Of a DNA stretch of 64,000 nucleotides, positions 18,598-28,025 are shown piece after piece; positions within the stretch are counted from its first letter, which is position 1; every line of letters begins with the position of its first letter. Where the stretch lies: the NCBI GenBank assembly GCA_015062045.1, contig SUVJ01000001.1, forward strand, positions 1-64,000, given 5' to 3'. Below the pieces are notes generated by a model. The model was not told the DNA's origin and did not search any database. It worked only from the letters and a program-made list of their open reading frames with translations. The translations under genes and the position numbers were made by a program. Source of the DNA: Akkermansiaceae bacterium. GTDB lineage: Bacteria > Verrucomicrobiota > Verrucomicrobiia > Verrucomicrobiales > Akkermansiaceae.

Positions 18598-19068
18598 ATG
18601 AAGTTACGCATACTCACCGTTGCCATGCTGGCTCTTGCCGGCATATTTGCCTCTTGCCAAAGCCAACGCCACCCCTACAAGGGTTACAAAAAATCCCCCT
18701 ATACCATTAAAGGGCACCGCTTTGTCCCCATGGATGTGCACCCCGCCCTGAGCTATAAGGCAGAGGGCATTGCCTCCTTTTACGATGGCAGCGGCGGCGT
18801 CAACGCCATTGGCGAGCGCTTGCGCAGTGGTGAGTATTATGCCGCCCACCGCACCCTGCCCCTCCCCTGCACGGTGCGCATCACCTCCTTGGCCAACGGC
18901 AAGAGTGTGGAGGCGCGCGTGTCCGACCGCGGCCCCTTCATCGCCGGCCGACTCATCGATGTATCTGCCGCCATTGCCCGTGACTTAGGATTTACCCACA
19001 AAGGCTTAGAGCGCGTGCGGGTAGAGGTACTCTCCGTAGGCGACGGCGACTACAAAATCCGCAAATAA
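18598..19068 (+). CDS. rlpA: RlpA family septal ring lipoprotein (double-psi beta-barrel)
   Basis: Lipobox-like LAGIFASC; GIASFYDGSGGVNAIGERL, LPCTVRITSLANGKSVEARVSDRGPFIAGRLIDVSAAIARDLGF. Confidence 0.9.
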   Translation: MKLRILTVAMLALAGIFASCQSQRHPYKGYKKSPYTIKGHRFVPMDVHPALSYKAEGIASFYDGSGGVNAIGERLRSGEYYAAHRTLPLPCTVRITSLANGKSVEARVSDRGPFIAGRLIDVSAAIARDLGFTHKGLERVRVEVLSVGDGDYKIRK

Positions 19069-19140
19069 CCCCATTCTCCCTTTGCCGTGCTGACAAGCTC
19101 TGCCCTTGCGTAACACCTGCTAACATGATAGGTTATATGC

Positions 19141-20289
19141 ATGACTCGTCTTCTTCTCAGCACCGCCTGCGCGGTACTCGCTGCCGTGTGCACAGCCACA
19201 GCCTCTGACCAACCGATTCAACACAACATGTTCAAAAAAGATCTCTTAGAAAAATGCAGCAACGCTGCCGGTGTCTCCGGGTTCGAAGACGAAATCCGCG
19301 CCGTTATCACCGCCGAGCTCGAGGGCTGCGGCACCATCTCCCACTCCCGCAGCGGTAACCTCATCTGCGAGAAAAAAGGCCCCGCCGGGGCCCCCTCCAT
19401 CGCCCTCATCGCCCACATGGATGAAATCGGCTTCATGGTGCAAGGCGTTACGGAGGACGGTTTCCTGCTGCTTGTACCGCTGGGTGGCTGGTGGAACCAC
19501 ACCCTGCCCAGCCAGCGCGTCACCGTGCTCACCCGCTGCGGCAAGCGTATCCCCGGCCAAATCGGCACCAAGCCCCCGCACCTGCTGCCGGAAAGCCAGC
19601 GCAAGCAGGTTATGCCCGATGACGCTTTGTTTGTGGATGTCGGCGCGTCCTCCAAAGCAGAGGTAGAGGCCCTGGGGATTCGCCTGGGCTGCTGCGTGGT
19701 GCCCGATGTTAAACTGCAAGCCCTGGCTACGGAGAACCGTTGGATGGGCAAAGCCTTCGACAACCGCGCCGGGGTTTACACCATGATTCGCACCATGCAG
19801 GCTATCAAAGACATGGACCTGCCCTGCACCGTGCGCGCCATTGCCACCGTGCAAGAGGAAGTAGGCACCCGCGGTGCCCGCGCCCTGCAAGAGGAGCTCG
19901 TGCCCGACTACGCCCTCATTCTGGAGGGTCCGCCCGCGGACGACACCTTCGGCCAAAGCTCCACCTGCCGCCAAGGTGTGCTCGGCAAAGGCGTGCAAGT
20001 GCGCCTTTACGACCCCACCAACATCACCCCGCCCGCCTTTGCAGACTTTGTGCTGGCCACCGCTGCCAAGCACAACATACCCCACCAAGCCACCGTGCGC
20101 CGCACCGGCGGCACAGATGCCGCCGCCTCTTACCCCCACTGGCACGGCACCCCCGCCATCGTCTTCGGCGTACCCACCCGCTACATCCACTCCCACAACG
20201 GCATCCTCGATGCCCGCGACCTCTCCGCCGCCGTACAACTGACCATCAAAGTACTGCAAGAGATAGCCGAGTACGGGAAATATGCCTAA
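19141..20289 (+). CDS. M42 family metallopeptidase with apparent N-terminal signal peptide
   Basis: IALIAHMDEIGFMVQ, GKAFDNRAGVYTMI, TVQEEVGTRGA, RTGGTDAAAS, PTRYIHSHNGILDARD; N-terminus MTRLLLSTACAVLAAVCTATAS. Confidence 0.92.
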   Translation: MTRLLLSTACAVLAAVCTATASDQPIQHNMFKKDLLEKCSNAAGVSGFEDEIRAVITAELEGCGTISHSRSGNLICEKKGPAGAPSIALIAHMDEIGFMVQGVTEDGFLLLVPLGGWWNHTLPSQRVTVLTRCGKRIPGQIGTKPPHLLPESQRKQVMPDDALFVDVGASSKAEVEALGIRLGCCVVPDVKLQALATENRWMGKAFDNRAGVYTMIRTMQAIKDMDLPCTVRAIATVQEEVGTRGARALQEELVPDYALILEGPPADDTFGQSSTCRQGVLGKGVQVRLYDPTNITPPAFADFVLATAAKHNIPHQATVRRTGGTDAAASYPHWHGTPAIVFGVPTRYIHSHNGILDARDLSAAVQLTIKVLQEIAEYGKYA

Positions 20290-20299
20290 TTCCCCCATA

Positions 20300-20335
20300 C
20301 AGAAATACCCGTGAAAAACACACGGGTATTTTCTG
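20300..20335. terminator. Bidirectional hairpin between M42 peptidase and rloB-like genes
   Basis: cagaaatacccgtg-aaaaacac-acgggtattttctg. Confidence 0.7.
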
Positions 20336-20350
20336 TAAAACACTGTATAA

Positions 20351-20962
20351 TTAATAATTATCTGCCAGCCGTTTAAATAGGCAAAGCATTCTACCTACCC
20401 CGGAACCAACTTTATCCGGAGCTATGCATGTAGGCACCCCCTGAGTTTCTGCTCTTTCAATGGCTTGGTCTACAGAGTTTTTTGTAAAAACGCCCAAACA
20501 ATTCCGCAAATCTTTTGTATACCCCGGTATATGCTGCTCTACATAGTTATCCGCTTTTGCAGAAACTCCGCCGGGGTGCTCCATCACATGCAATAACAAC
20601 CAATACTCAAAACGAGGGGTGCTGATTGCAACATGATGCTGAGAACTGTCCTTTTCCCATTGAGCCAATTCCTCAAACTGGTCGAGTTTATGATTCCCCT
20701 CATCGCGATCCAGTACAATCCAAAAACAGTCGCGAGAATCCACATACCCCGCTTCCTGATTCATCTTTTGAATCATTGCCGAAATTGAGGTATGCTTGGG
20801 ATGATACATCTCTATGCGGCATTTACGTTCAATGCCGTACAAATGTTTAACATGTTGAATATATTTATTCTCCGTTTCTTCACCCTCATGCACAATAAGA
20901 ATACGCTGCAAGTATTCACGCTCTCTCGTCTTTCTTTTTGCAATAGCAGCCATAATCCTCAC
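20351..20962 (-). CDS. RloB-like (TOPRIM-like) protein
   Basis: QRILIVHEGEETENKYIQHVKHLYG...DCFWIVLDRDEGNHK...PRFEYWLLLHVME, the RloB family pattern. Confidence 0.85.
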   Translation of the reverse strand: MRIMAAIAKRKTREREYLQRILIVHEGEETENKYIQHVKHLYGIERKCRIEMYHPKHTSISAMIQKMNQEAGYVDSRDCFWIVLDRDEGNHKLDQFEELAQWEKDSSQHHVAISTPRFEYWLLLHVMEHPGGVSAKADNYVEQHIPGYTKDLRNCLGVFTKNSVDQAIERAETQGVPTCIAPDKVGSGVGRMLCLFKRLADNY

Positions 20963-20966
20963 TCGC

Positions 20967-22250
20967 TCACAAGTTAATATCCGGCACTCCTCCCATACGC
21001 CCTTGCATATAGCTACGGCGTATATTAGTTTCGCTCTCTGCTTCCTTATATTCTACAAAAGCTTTGAGCTCCGATGTACCATCCGTATAACGATCTACCA
21101 ACCAAATTTCATCCTTTCGCATCAACTCATCATCCATTAACAACACATCATGCGTGGTAAAAATAAGCTGTTGAGGCACACCTGCTCGCACCATTTCCAA
21201 GTGGCGTTCAATCAAACGGCGGGATAATTTTGTATGTAAACTCCTATCTAACTCATCGATTACGTATACATACGGACGCGCAGCCGGATTATTCAAAACA
21301 GGCAAAAGATTAATAAAACTCTTAGTACCTTCGCTTTCCTCCCACAGTTCAAACTGCTCTATCTTACCGGAAGGCAATACATGCTCCGTACCGCATTTGT
21401 ATGCGTACAACTCACCATTTTCTTTTGTAATAATAGCGTCACCGAAGGGACGAACATCACCTTCTTTCATCGTGCGCTCTACTATAACAAGGGCATCTAC
21501 CGGAGCTCCAAGTTCCTTGAGTGTGAGTTTTCTTATACTCAAGGATGAAATACCCGTACCGGCAGCCGCAAGAATCTTGGAAAACTCTTGATGATTATAC
21601 ACTATAGAAGGAACCGGCCCTAATAAACCCGGTTCTTTAATTTGCAATACATGGTAAAACCAATGAAAAATCTTATCACATATTCTGGCCATGTCTTGCA
21701 ATACCCCCTGATGGCGACGTAACTCAGTCAGCAATATACTCTCTTGAGGAATACTGCCAGCCATAACATTGGCCATTTTTATTTCTTCATCAGATTTGGC
21801 AGAAAAATAGTCTGCATTAAAATGCACACTTCCATCATCTTCTCGAATATACACTCTCCGGTCGGCACTAACGTTTGTTAATTTTTCGTTAACAACCTTA
21901 GCTCCAAACACACTCAACGCGTATTTCCAGACATCTTCTTCGCAGACAATCACTATTTCGAAATAAGAAGGGGTATTCCGACTTTCCTCATCTAATCGAA
22001 AAGGCATTACATATTCAACCTTACCCTCACATACCATATGTTTCAAGCTCAACAATGCTTGGGTAAATGAAGTCTTCCCCGCTGCATTACCTCCATATAT
22101 GGCAGCAAGAGGCAGTAATTTCAACTCATCCGAACTTGGAATAGTCAACAAGCTTCCACTATCCTGCGTAATATCCTCACATGCCACCATCGAAAACTCA
22201 GTTTCACTTCGATATGACTTAAAATTACTGAATGTAAAATTGATTAACAT
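20967..22250 (-). CDS. AAA15-family ATPase (RloA-like)
   Basis: MLINFTFSNFKSYRSETEFSM, AAIYGGNAAGKTSFTQALL, YVIDELDRSLHTKLSRRLIE, QLIFTTHDVLLMD. Confidence 0.9.
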   Translation of the reverse strand: MLINFTFSNFKSYRSETEFSMVACEDITQDSGSLLTIPSSDELKLLPLAAIYGGNAAGKTSFTQALLSLKHMVCEGKVEYVMPFRLDEESRNTPSYFEIVIVCEEDVWKYALSVFGAKVVNEKLTNVSADRRVYIREDDGSVHFNADYFSAKSDEEIKMANVMAGSIPQESILLTELRRHQGVLQDMARICDKIFHWFYHVLQIKEPGLLGPVPSIVYNHQEFSKILAAAGTGISSLSIRKLTLKELGAPVDALVIVERTMKEGDVRPFGDAIITKENGELYAYKCGTEHVLPSGKIEQFELWEESEGTKSFINLLPVLNNPAARPYVYVIDELDRSLHTKLSRRLIERHLEMVRAGVPQQLIFTTHDVLLMDDELMRKDEIWLVDRYTDGTSELKAFVEYKEAESETNIRRSYMQGRMGGVPDINL

Positions 22251-22358
22251 ACTTACCGCTTGCTCTGCAAATCTTTATACCCAAACTTAAACAATATGTC
22301 AAGATTTTAAGAATATTATGAACTCATCGTAAAAATATTTCCCCTCACAATTTTTAAA

Positions 22359-22385
22359 GACCACCCGATTACAAATCGGGTGGTC
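22359..22385 (-). terminator. Hairpin downstream of hisD
   Basis: gaccacccgatt-aca-aatcgggtggtc. Confidence 0.55.
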
Positions 22386-22442
22386 ATAATTGTGAAAAGA
22401 TGTCTGATATAGTTAAAACAGGAGGCGTAAGATAATCCGCGG

Positions 22443-23738
22443 TCAGGAAAGGGTTCTAATCTCCAAGGAGCGGCCGTGGGCGTCGAGACCTTCTACGCGG
22501 GAGAAGGTGAGGACGTGGGGGAGGGAGGCGCGAGCGGCGGCGGGGGACATGCGCACGATGGAGGTGCGGCGTTGGAATTGATCCGCCCGAATGCCGGAGA
22601 AGGACTTACCGGAGCCACCGGTGGGTAGGGTGTGGCTGGGGCCGGCAAGGAAGTCTCCACAGGCAACGGTGGAGTAGGTACCCGCATAAATGGCACCGGC
22701 GGTGCGGATGCGGGCCAGGGTGGGCTCCTCTATGGCGGGGTCTACCACCAGCACCAAGTGCTCGGGGGCGTAGGCGTTCACAATGTCTGCCCCCTGCTCT
22801 ACCGTGGATACGAGGAAGCAGTGTGTGTTGTCCTCTAACACCTGTTGCAGATAAGCCGCGCGAGAGAGGGTGGCGGCTTGCTCGGCAATTTGCTGCTGCA
22901 CAGCGGTAAGGAGCTCTGCAGACGTGGTCACAAAGGCTATGGCGCTATCGCCACCGTGCTCTGCTTGGGCAAGGAGATCTGCCGCAACAAAAGCGGGGTT
23001 GGCGGTGTGGTCTGCCAGCACCATCACCTCACTGGGGCCGGGCAGCAAATCTATAGCCACAGCCCCCACCAGCTGGCGCTTGGCCTCTACCACAAAACGA
23101 TTGCCGGGGCCGAATATCTTTTGCACGGGGGCAATGGTCTGCGTGCCGAGGGCAAGGGCGGCAATGCTCTGGGCACCGCCGATGCGGTAAATCTCTGTAG
23201 CGCCGGCAGCCTGCAGGGCAACAAGCACGGCGGGGTTCACCTTGCCATCCGGCCCGCAGGGGGTCATGGCCACAATTTGGGGCACACCCACAGCTTTAGC
23301 AAAGCCACCGGTCATAAGGGCGGTGGACACCAGTGGGGCTTTGCCACCGGGCACGTAGATACCCACGCGGTCGTAAGGGACAAAACGCTCCCCCACCTCG
23401 CACCCTTGGGCATTGGTGCCGCACCAGTCATGGCGCATGCTCTGTTGTGAGAAATAGGCGATATTGGCCAAGGAGGCAGCAATGGCCTCCTTTACATCCT
23501 GCGGCACAACGGCCTGAGCCTCGGCCAGCTCAGCCTCTGTCACACGCAAATCGGCAGGGGAGAGCTGCACGCGGTCAAACTTAGCCGCGTATGCGCACAG
23601 GGCATCATCACCATGAGCATGCACCTCATCAATAATGGCAGCAACGGTTTCACGCACATCTGCCGTGGGTATGGCACGGCGGTTCATGGCAGCTACGGCA
23701 GCGGCAAACTCAGCATCGGTCTCACGGTAAATCTTCAT
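22443..23738 (-). CDS. hisD: Histidinol dehydrogenase
   Basis: FGPGNRFVVEAKRQLVGAVAIDLLPGPSEVMVLADHTANP, YAPEHLVLV, GPSHTLPTGGSGKSFSGI. Confidence 0.96.
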   Translation of the reverse strand: MKIYRETDAEFAAAVAAMNRRAIPTADVRETVAAIIDEVHAHGDDALCAYAAKFDRVQLSPADLRVTEAELAEAQAVVPQDVKEAIAASLANIAYFSQQSMRHDWCGTNAQGCEVGERFVPYDRVGIYVPGGKAPLVSTALMTGGFAKAVGVPQIVAMTPCGPDGKVNPAVLVALQAAGATEIYRIGGAQSIAALALGTQTIAPVQKIFGPGNRFVVEAKRQLVGAVAIDLLPGPSEVMVLADHTANPAFVAADLLAQAEHGGDSAIAFVTTSAELLTAVQQQIAEQAATLSRAAYLQQVLEDNTHCFLVSTVEQGADIVNAYAPEHLVLVVDPAIEEPTLARIRTAGAIYAGTYSTVACGDFLAGPSHTLPTGGSGKSFSGIRADQFQRRTSIVRMSPAAARASLPHVLTFSRVEGLDAHGRSLEIRTLS

Positions 23739-23829
23739 GACGCGCGAAATTATAGCAGGCAACAGCCGATTTGTCAAAAAACTATTCTGCCTTACGGATT
23801 CAAACGAGGAAGAAGATACTCCTCTATCT

Positions 23830-23944
23830 CATGTAAAAAAATTTGCATTTTTTTTACATGACGAGGGTTCTCATGTAAAGAAATTCGCATTTTTTTTACA
23901 TGACAAGGGTTCTCATGTAAAAAAATTTGCATTTTTTTTACATG
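23830..23944. repeat. Three tandem 42-bp units, each a 31-bp palindrome plus 11-bp spacer, upstream of a Fic gene
   Basis: catgtaaaaaaatttgcattttttttacatg at 23830, 23872 and 23914 (second copy with two changes). Confidence 0.95.
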
Positions 23945-23990
23945 AGAAGGCATTCTACGCATAAAGCGAGCTTGACTCAAGTCAGAAGGT

Positions 23991-25151
23991 ATGATAACTT
24001 TCGGTTATAGGAAGATGAATACTGATTACGATAAAAAGCTTTTACCCTTAGATATCGATTTTGAAACCAAGGCTGTCTTGAAAATGGTCAATTCTGCTAA
24101 CAAAAAATTGGCAGAGCTTAAGGGGCTTGAGCAACTCATTCCAAACGAGGAGATACTTATACAAACACTTACTTTACAGGAGGCACGTGAAAGCTCCAGC
24201 ATCGAAAATATCGTAACAACTCAAGATGAACTGTACCGAGCAGATTTGGATTTAAAGGGATCGGCGGTAAGCGCCTCGACAAAAGAAGTAATGCGATACC
24301 GTATTGCATTACGCGAAGGATTTGAATTAGTTCGCAAACAAAGAATACTTACCAACAATATCATTTTGAAAATACAGCGTGCGTTGGAAGAAAACCATGC
24401 AGGTTTTCGCAAACTTCCGGGTACTGTACTCAAAAATCAAAAGGGAGAAACCATCTATACGCCACCACAAGACGGAGCAGATGTACTGCAGCTCATGCAG
24501 AATTTAGAGAAATACATCAATACTCCGGAGATTCAGGACATTGACCCTCTCATCAAATTAGCAATCATCCATTACCAGTTTGAAACAATCCATCCGTTTT
24601 ATGACGGAAATGGGCGCACCGGGCGTATCGTTTGTGTACTATACCTGATTATCAACAACTTGCTAGACTTACCCATTTTATATCTAAGTCGCTATATTAC
24701 AAGCAATAAACAGGAGTACTATCGCCTATTACAGTCTATTCGGGAATCAGACAATGGAGCGACGCAATGGGAACAATGGGTACTATACATCTTACGCGGA
24801 ATCGAGGAAACAGCAAGTGAAACCATTAGGTTGATTAAGGACATTTCTGCTCTCATGAAAGAATACAAACAATGCTTACGAGAGAAGATGCGTACAGCCT
24901 ACAGCCATGATTTATTGAACTGTCTCTTCTACTCACCCTATACAAAGGTAGAACATGTCTCCGAGCGCCTGGGAATCTCGCGTCCCACCGCAACAAAATA
25001 CCTTGATACCATTGCCGAATTGGGCTTATTGTCAAAAACAAAAATATGGAGGCAAAACTACTACATCAACTCGCGACTGGTAGGCATATTAGCTCGCGAG
25101 GAATCAGAAGCCATTGCACCGGGTGAACTCATACGCACTATTCAAGAGTAA
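23991..25151 (+). CDS. Fic family protein (AMPylase-like) with C-terminal winged helix (Met at 24015 also plausible)
   Basis: Fic motif HPFYDGNGRTGR; N-terminal inhibitory-helix-like ESSSIENI; C-terminal VSERLGISRPTATKYLDTIAELGLL. Confidence 0.93.
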   Translation: MITFGYRKMNTDYDKKLLPLDIDFETKAVLKMVNSANKKLAELKGLEQLIPNEEILIQTLTLQEARESSSIENIVTTQDELYRADLDLKGSAVSASTKEVMRYRIALREGFELVRKQRILTNNIILKIQRALEENHAGFRKLPGTVLKNQKGETIYTPPQDGADVLQLMQNLEKYINTPEIQDIDPLIKLAIIHYQFETIHPFYDGNGRTGRIVCVLYLIINNLLDLPILYLSRYITSNKQEYYRLLQSIRESDNGATQWEQWVLYILRGIEETASETIRLIKDISALMKEYKQCLREKMRTAYSHDLLNCLFYSPYTKVEHVSERLGISRPTATKYLDTIAELGLLSKTKIWRQNYYINSRLVGILAREESEAIAPGELIRTIQE

Positions 25152-25194
25152 CAATAAATTGCATTCGATGTATACCCCCGCCCTTTTATTCGGC

Positions 25195-25869
25195 TTATTC
25201 AGGAACAAAAACTGCACGCAGGGGGGCGGAGCCGTAAAAACCGACGGCATGCAGGCTGACGTATTCTGCATGCAGCATTCGGATTTCATAGTCGGCCTCG
25301 GGGTGGTAGCCCATGATGAGGGCAGGAGCTATGCCGGATTTTTGCAGGAGCTCGGCCACGCGCGGAGCGGCGGCATCTGCGGTGGCTTGGCTGTTGATGG
25401 TGCGCAGTAGTTGACACAGGGCCTCCCTATCATCCGCAGGCGGGGTGGGGGTGGTGGGTTGTGCATATTGGGCAGAGAGGCCAAAGAGGCGTGCCAATTT
25501 TGCAATACCGTAAAATTGCTGTGAGCCCAGGCGTTCGCTCTGGTATTTATTTTCCATGCTATCCTGCTCCGACCAACCATAGCGAGCCTGAACGGCGCGG
25601 AATTGAGCGCGGGATTCAAAGCGAATGCTTTGCAGGTGGCGTTTTTGCATCATTTGGCGAGAGCGCAGGCGGCACAGCTCATCAAATGCGGCTTCCGCAG
25701 AGGCGGCATCGCGTATGGTGCATATCAACAGTGCCTGCTTTTTAATGGCCTCCACATCTTTTTGCAGGGCTTGCTCCTGCTTGGGGGTAAGCACGGGGGT
25801 GGCAGGCGTGTCCGCCGCCACAGCACACAAGCAGGTCATCCAAAGGGCAATATGGGCTATAGTTTTCAT
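25195..25869 (-). CDS. Hypothetical exported protein
   Basis: Signal peptide MKTIAHIALWMTCLCAVAA. Confidence 0.7.
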   Translation of the reverse strand: MKTIAHIALWMTCLCAVAADTPATPVLTPKQEQALQKDVEAIKKQALLICTIRDAASAEAAFDELCRLRSRQMMQKRHLQSIRFESRAQFRAVQARYGWSEQDSMENKYQSERLGSQQFYGIAKLARLFGLSAQYAQPTTPTPPADDREALCQLLRTINSQATADAAAPRVAELLQKSGIAPALIMGYHPEADYEIRMLHAEYVSLHAVGFYGSAPLRAVFVPE

Positions 25870-25943
25870 GTTGTGTTAAAAGAAAGACGGCAGCCATTCG
25901 TCACTGCGGAAAAATGGCTGCCGATAAGTTTTTATTGCGCAAT

Positions 25944-27950
25944 TTACAGGGCCTGAGCGTGGGCTACAATGTTGGGCACATTCATGCCGAGCTCGCTGAG
26001 CACCACCTCACCGGGGGCAGAGAAGCCGAAGTGGTCGATCCCGATGATGGTACCCTGTGTGCCGACGTAGCGGTACCAGAGGTCGCTCTTGCCGGCCTCT
26101 ACAGCGAGGCGGCGGGTGCAAGAGGGCGGCAGGATGCTGTCCTGATAGGCCTTCTCCTGGCGGTTGAAGCGCCACATGGAGGGCATGGAGACCACGCGAA
26201 CATCGGGCCCGAGCTGTTTGGCAGCCTCAAGTGCCAAGTACACCTCTGAGCCGCTGGCAATGATGATGCGGCCGGGTTGCTCGGTCTGCTCATGCAGGGC
26301 AATGTATGCACCCTTGAGCGTGCCTTGGCGGCGAGCCTCTGCGCTGATGGGGGTGGAGGCGGTAAGGCTGGGAACATTCTGGCGGGTGAGGATGAGGGCG
26401 GTGGGGCCGTCCTTACGCTCCATGGCGCACATCCAGGCACCGGCAGCTTCTTCCTCATCGGCGGGGCGCACAACATCCAAATTGGGGATGACGCGCAGGC
26501 CGGTCACGGTCTCCACCGGCTGGTGGGTGGGGCCGTCCTCGCCCACGGCCACGGAGTCGTGAGTGAGCACATAGGTAACCGGCAGCTCAGAGAGAGCAGC
26601 CACACGAATGGAAGCGCGCATGTAGTCCACAAACACGCAGAAGGTACCGGCAGATACGCGGAAGAGGCCATCATATGCAATACCGTTGCAAATGGCGCCC
26701 ATGGCGTGCTCGCGGATGCCGAACCAGAAGTTGCGGCCTGCGTAGTTGGTGGCGGAGAAGTCGCCGCCGTTCTTAAGGTAATTCTTGTTGGAGGAGAAGA
26801 GGTCCGCGCTGGTGGAGAGGAAGCCCGGGCAGGCATCTGCAATGTAGTTTTCAGCATCTGCCCCGGAGGCGCGGGTAGCCAGCTTGGCACCCTCTGCAAA
26901 GGCGGGGATGAGCGCAGAGCATTTATCTGCATGCAAACCGTTAGCAGCCAGGTCAATACCGTCTGCCAGTTCTACCACCTTATCGGGGTTGGCGGTGCAC
27001 CAAGCGTTGTACACCTCTTTCCATTGAGCATAAGCAGCCTCACGCTCCGCCTTAACGGATGCCATGTAGGCACGCACCTCGTCAGACACGTAGTAACGTT
27101 CATCCGTAGGCAAGCCCCAGTTGGCGTGAGCCTCTGCCCAAAGCTTGGCACCGCCCTCACCGTGGCCCTTGGTAGTACCCTCAAAGCCGGGCACACCCTT
27201 GGCGATAACAGTTTTGGCGATAATGAGTTTGGGGCGGCCATTCTTTTCGAGGCGAGCCGTACGCAGGGCATTGCGCACCTGCTGCAGGTCGTTACCGTCT
27301 ATGGTAACGGCATCCCACCCTTGGGCGGTGAAGGCTGCGGCTACATCATCAATCTGCGTGGTCTCAATGGGGGCATCGAGGGTGATGCCGTTGGCATCAT
27401 AAATCAACACCAGGTTATCCAGCTTAAGGCAGCCGGCAATGGCTGCCGCCTCGCGGGAGATTCCCTCCTCTATGCAGCCGTCACCGGCTAAGCAGTAAAC
27501 GTTTTGAGAGAAGATTTCATGCTTGGGCGTGTTGAAGCGAGCAGCTGCATGCTTGGCAGAGATAGCAAAGCCCACAGCGTTGGCAATACCCTGACCCAGC
27601 GGGCCGGTGGTGCATTCCACACCCGGGCAACAGCGGTACTCCGGGTGCCCCGGCGTGTTAGAGCCCTTGGCACGGAAAGCCCTGACATCATCCATCGTTA
27701 CCCCGAAACCACTCAGGTGTAACCATGCATACAGGAACATGGAGCCGTGACCACCGGAAAGCACAAAGCGGTCTCGGTTAAGCCAACGCGGTTCTGAAGG
27801 GTTGATATTGAGCAGTTCACCGTATAATACAGCACCAATTTCCGCACAGCCCAGCGGCAAGCCCATGTGCCCGGACGCCTTGTCAAAAATTGCGTCTATT
27901 GCAAGACCTCTGGCCTCATTGGCTGCCTTTTGTAAAATTTCCGTGTTCAT
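25944..27950 (-). CDS. tkt: Transketolase
   Basis: KASGHMGLPLGCAEIGAVLY, GDGCIEEGISREAAAIAG, THDSVAVGEDGPTHQPVE, GIREHAMGAICNG. Confidence 0.96.
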   Translation of the reverse strand: MNTEILQKAANEARGLAIDAIFDKASGHMGLPLGCAEIGAVLYGELLNINPSEPRWLNRDRFVLSGGHGSMFLYAWLHLSGFGVTMDDVRAFRAKGSNTPGHPEYRCCPGVECTTGPLGQGIANAVGFAISAKHAAARFNTPKHEIFSQNVYCLAGDGCIEEGISREAAAIAGCLKLDNLVLIYDANGITLDAPIETTQIDDVAAAFTAQGWDAVTIDGNDLQQVRNALRTARLEKNGRPKLIIAKTVIAKGVPGFEGTTKGHGEGGAKLWAEAHANWGLPTDERYYVSDEVRAYMASVKAEREAAYAQWKEVYNAWCTANPDKVVELADGIDLAANGLHADKCSALIPAFAEGAKLATRASGADAENYIADACPGFLSTSADLFSSNKNYLKNGGDFSATNYAGRNFWFGIREHAMGAICNGIAYDGLFRVSAGTFCVFVDYMRASIRVAALSELPVTYVLTHDSVAVGEDGPTHQPVETVTGLRVIPNLDVVRPADEEEAAGAWMCAMERKDGPTALILTRQNVPSLTASTPISAEARRQGTLKGAYIALHEQTEQPGRIIIASGSEVYLALEAAKQLGPDVRVVSMPSMWRFNRQEKAYQDSILPPSCTRRLAVEAGKSDLWYRYVGTQGTIIGIDHFGFSAPGEVVLSELGMNVPNIVAHAQAL

Positions 27951-28025
27951 GTTGCCAGTATTATACTGATTTTACCCGTTTTGTAAAGAGAATTCACTAT
28001 TTACGGGTAAAATCTGAACGGTTGA

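Noticed and set aside
23830-23944. CRISPR array
   Set aside because: Only three units, the 11-bp spacers are themselves near-identical, the units are palindromes, and no cas genes are in the window.
23737-23964. ORF encoding HVKKFAFFLHDEGS repeats
   Set aside because: It is a translation of the 42-bp palindromic array; the opposite strand is equally open.
26277-27491. 404-aa + strand ORF opposite tkt
   Set aside because: Antisense shadow ORF of transketolase (Gly/His-rich composition).
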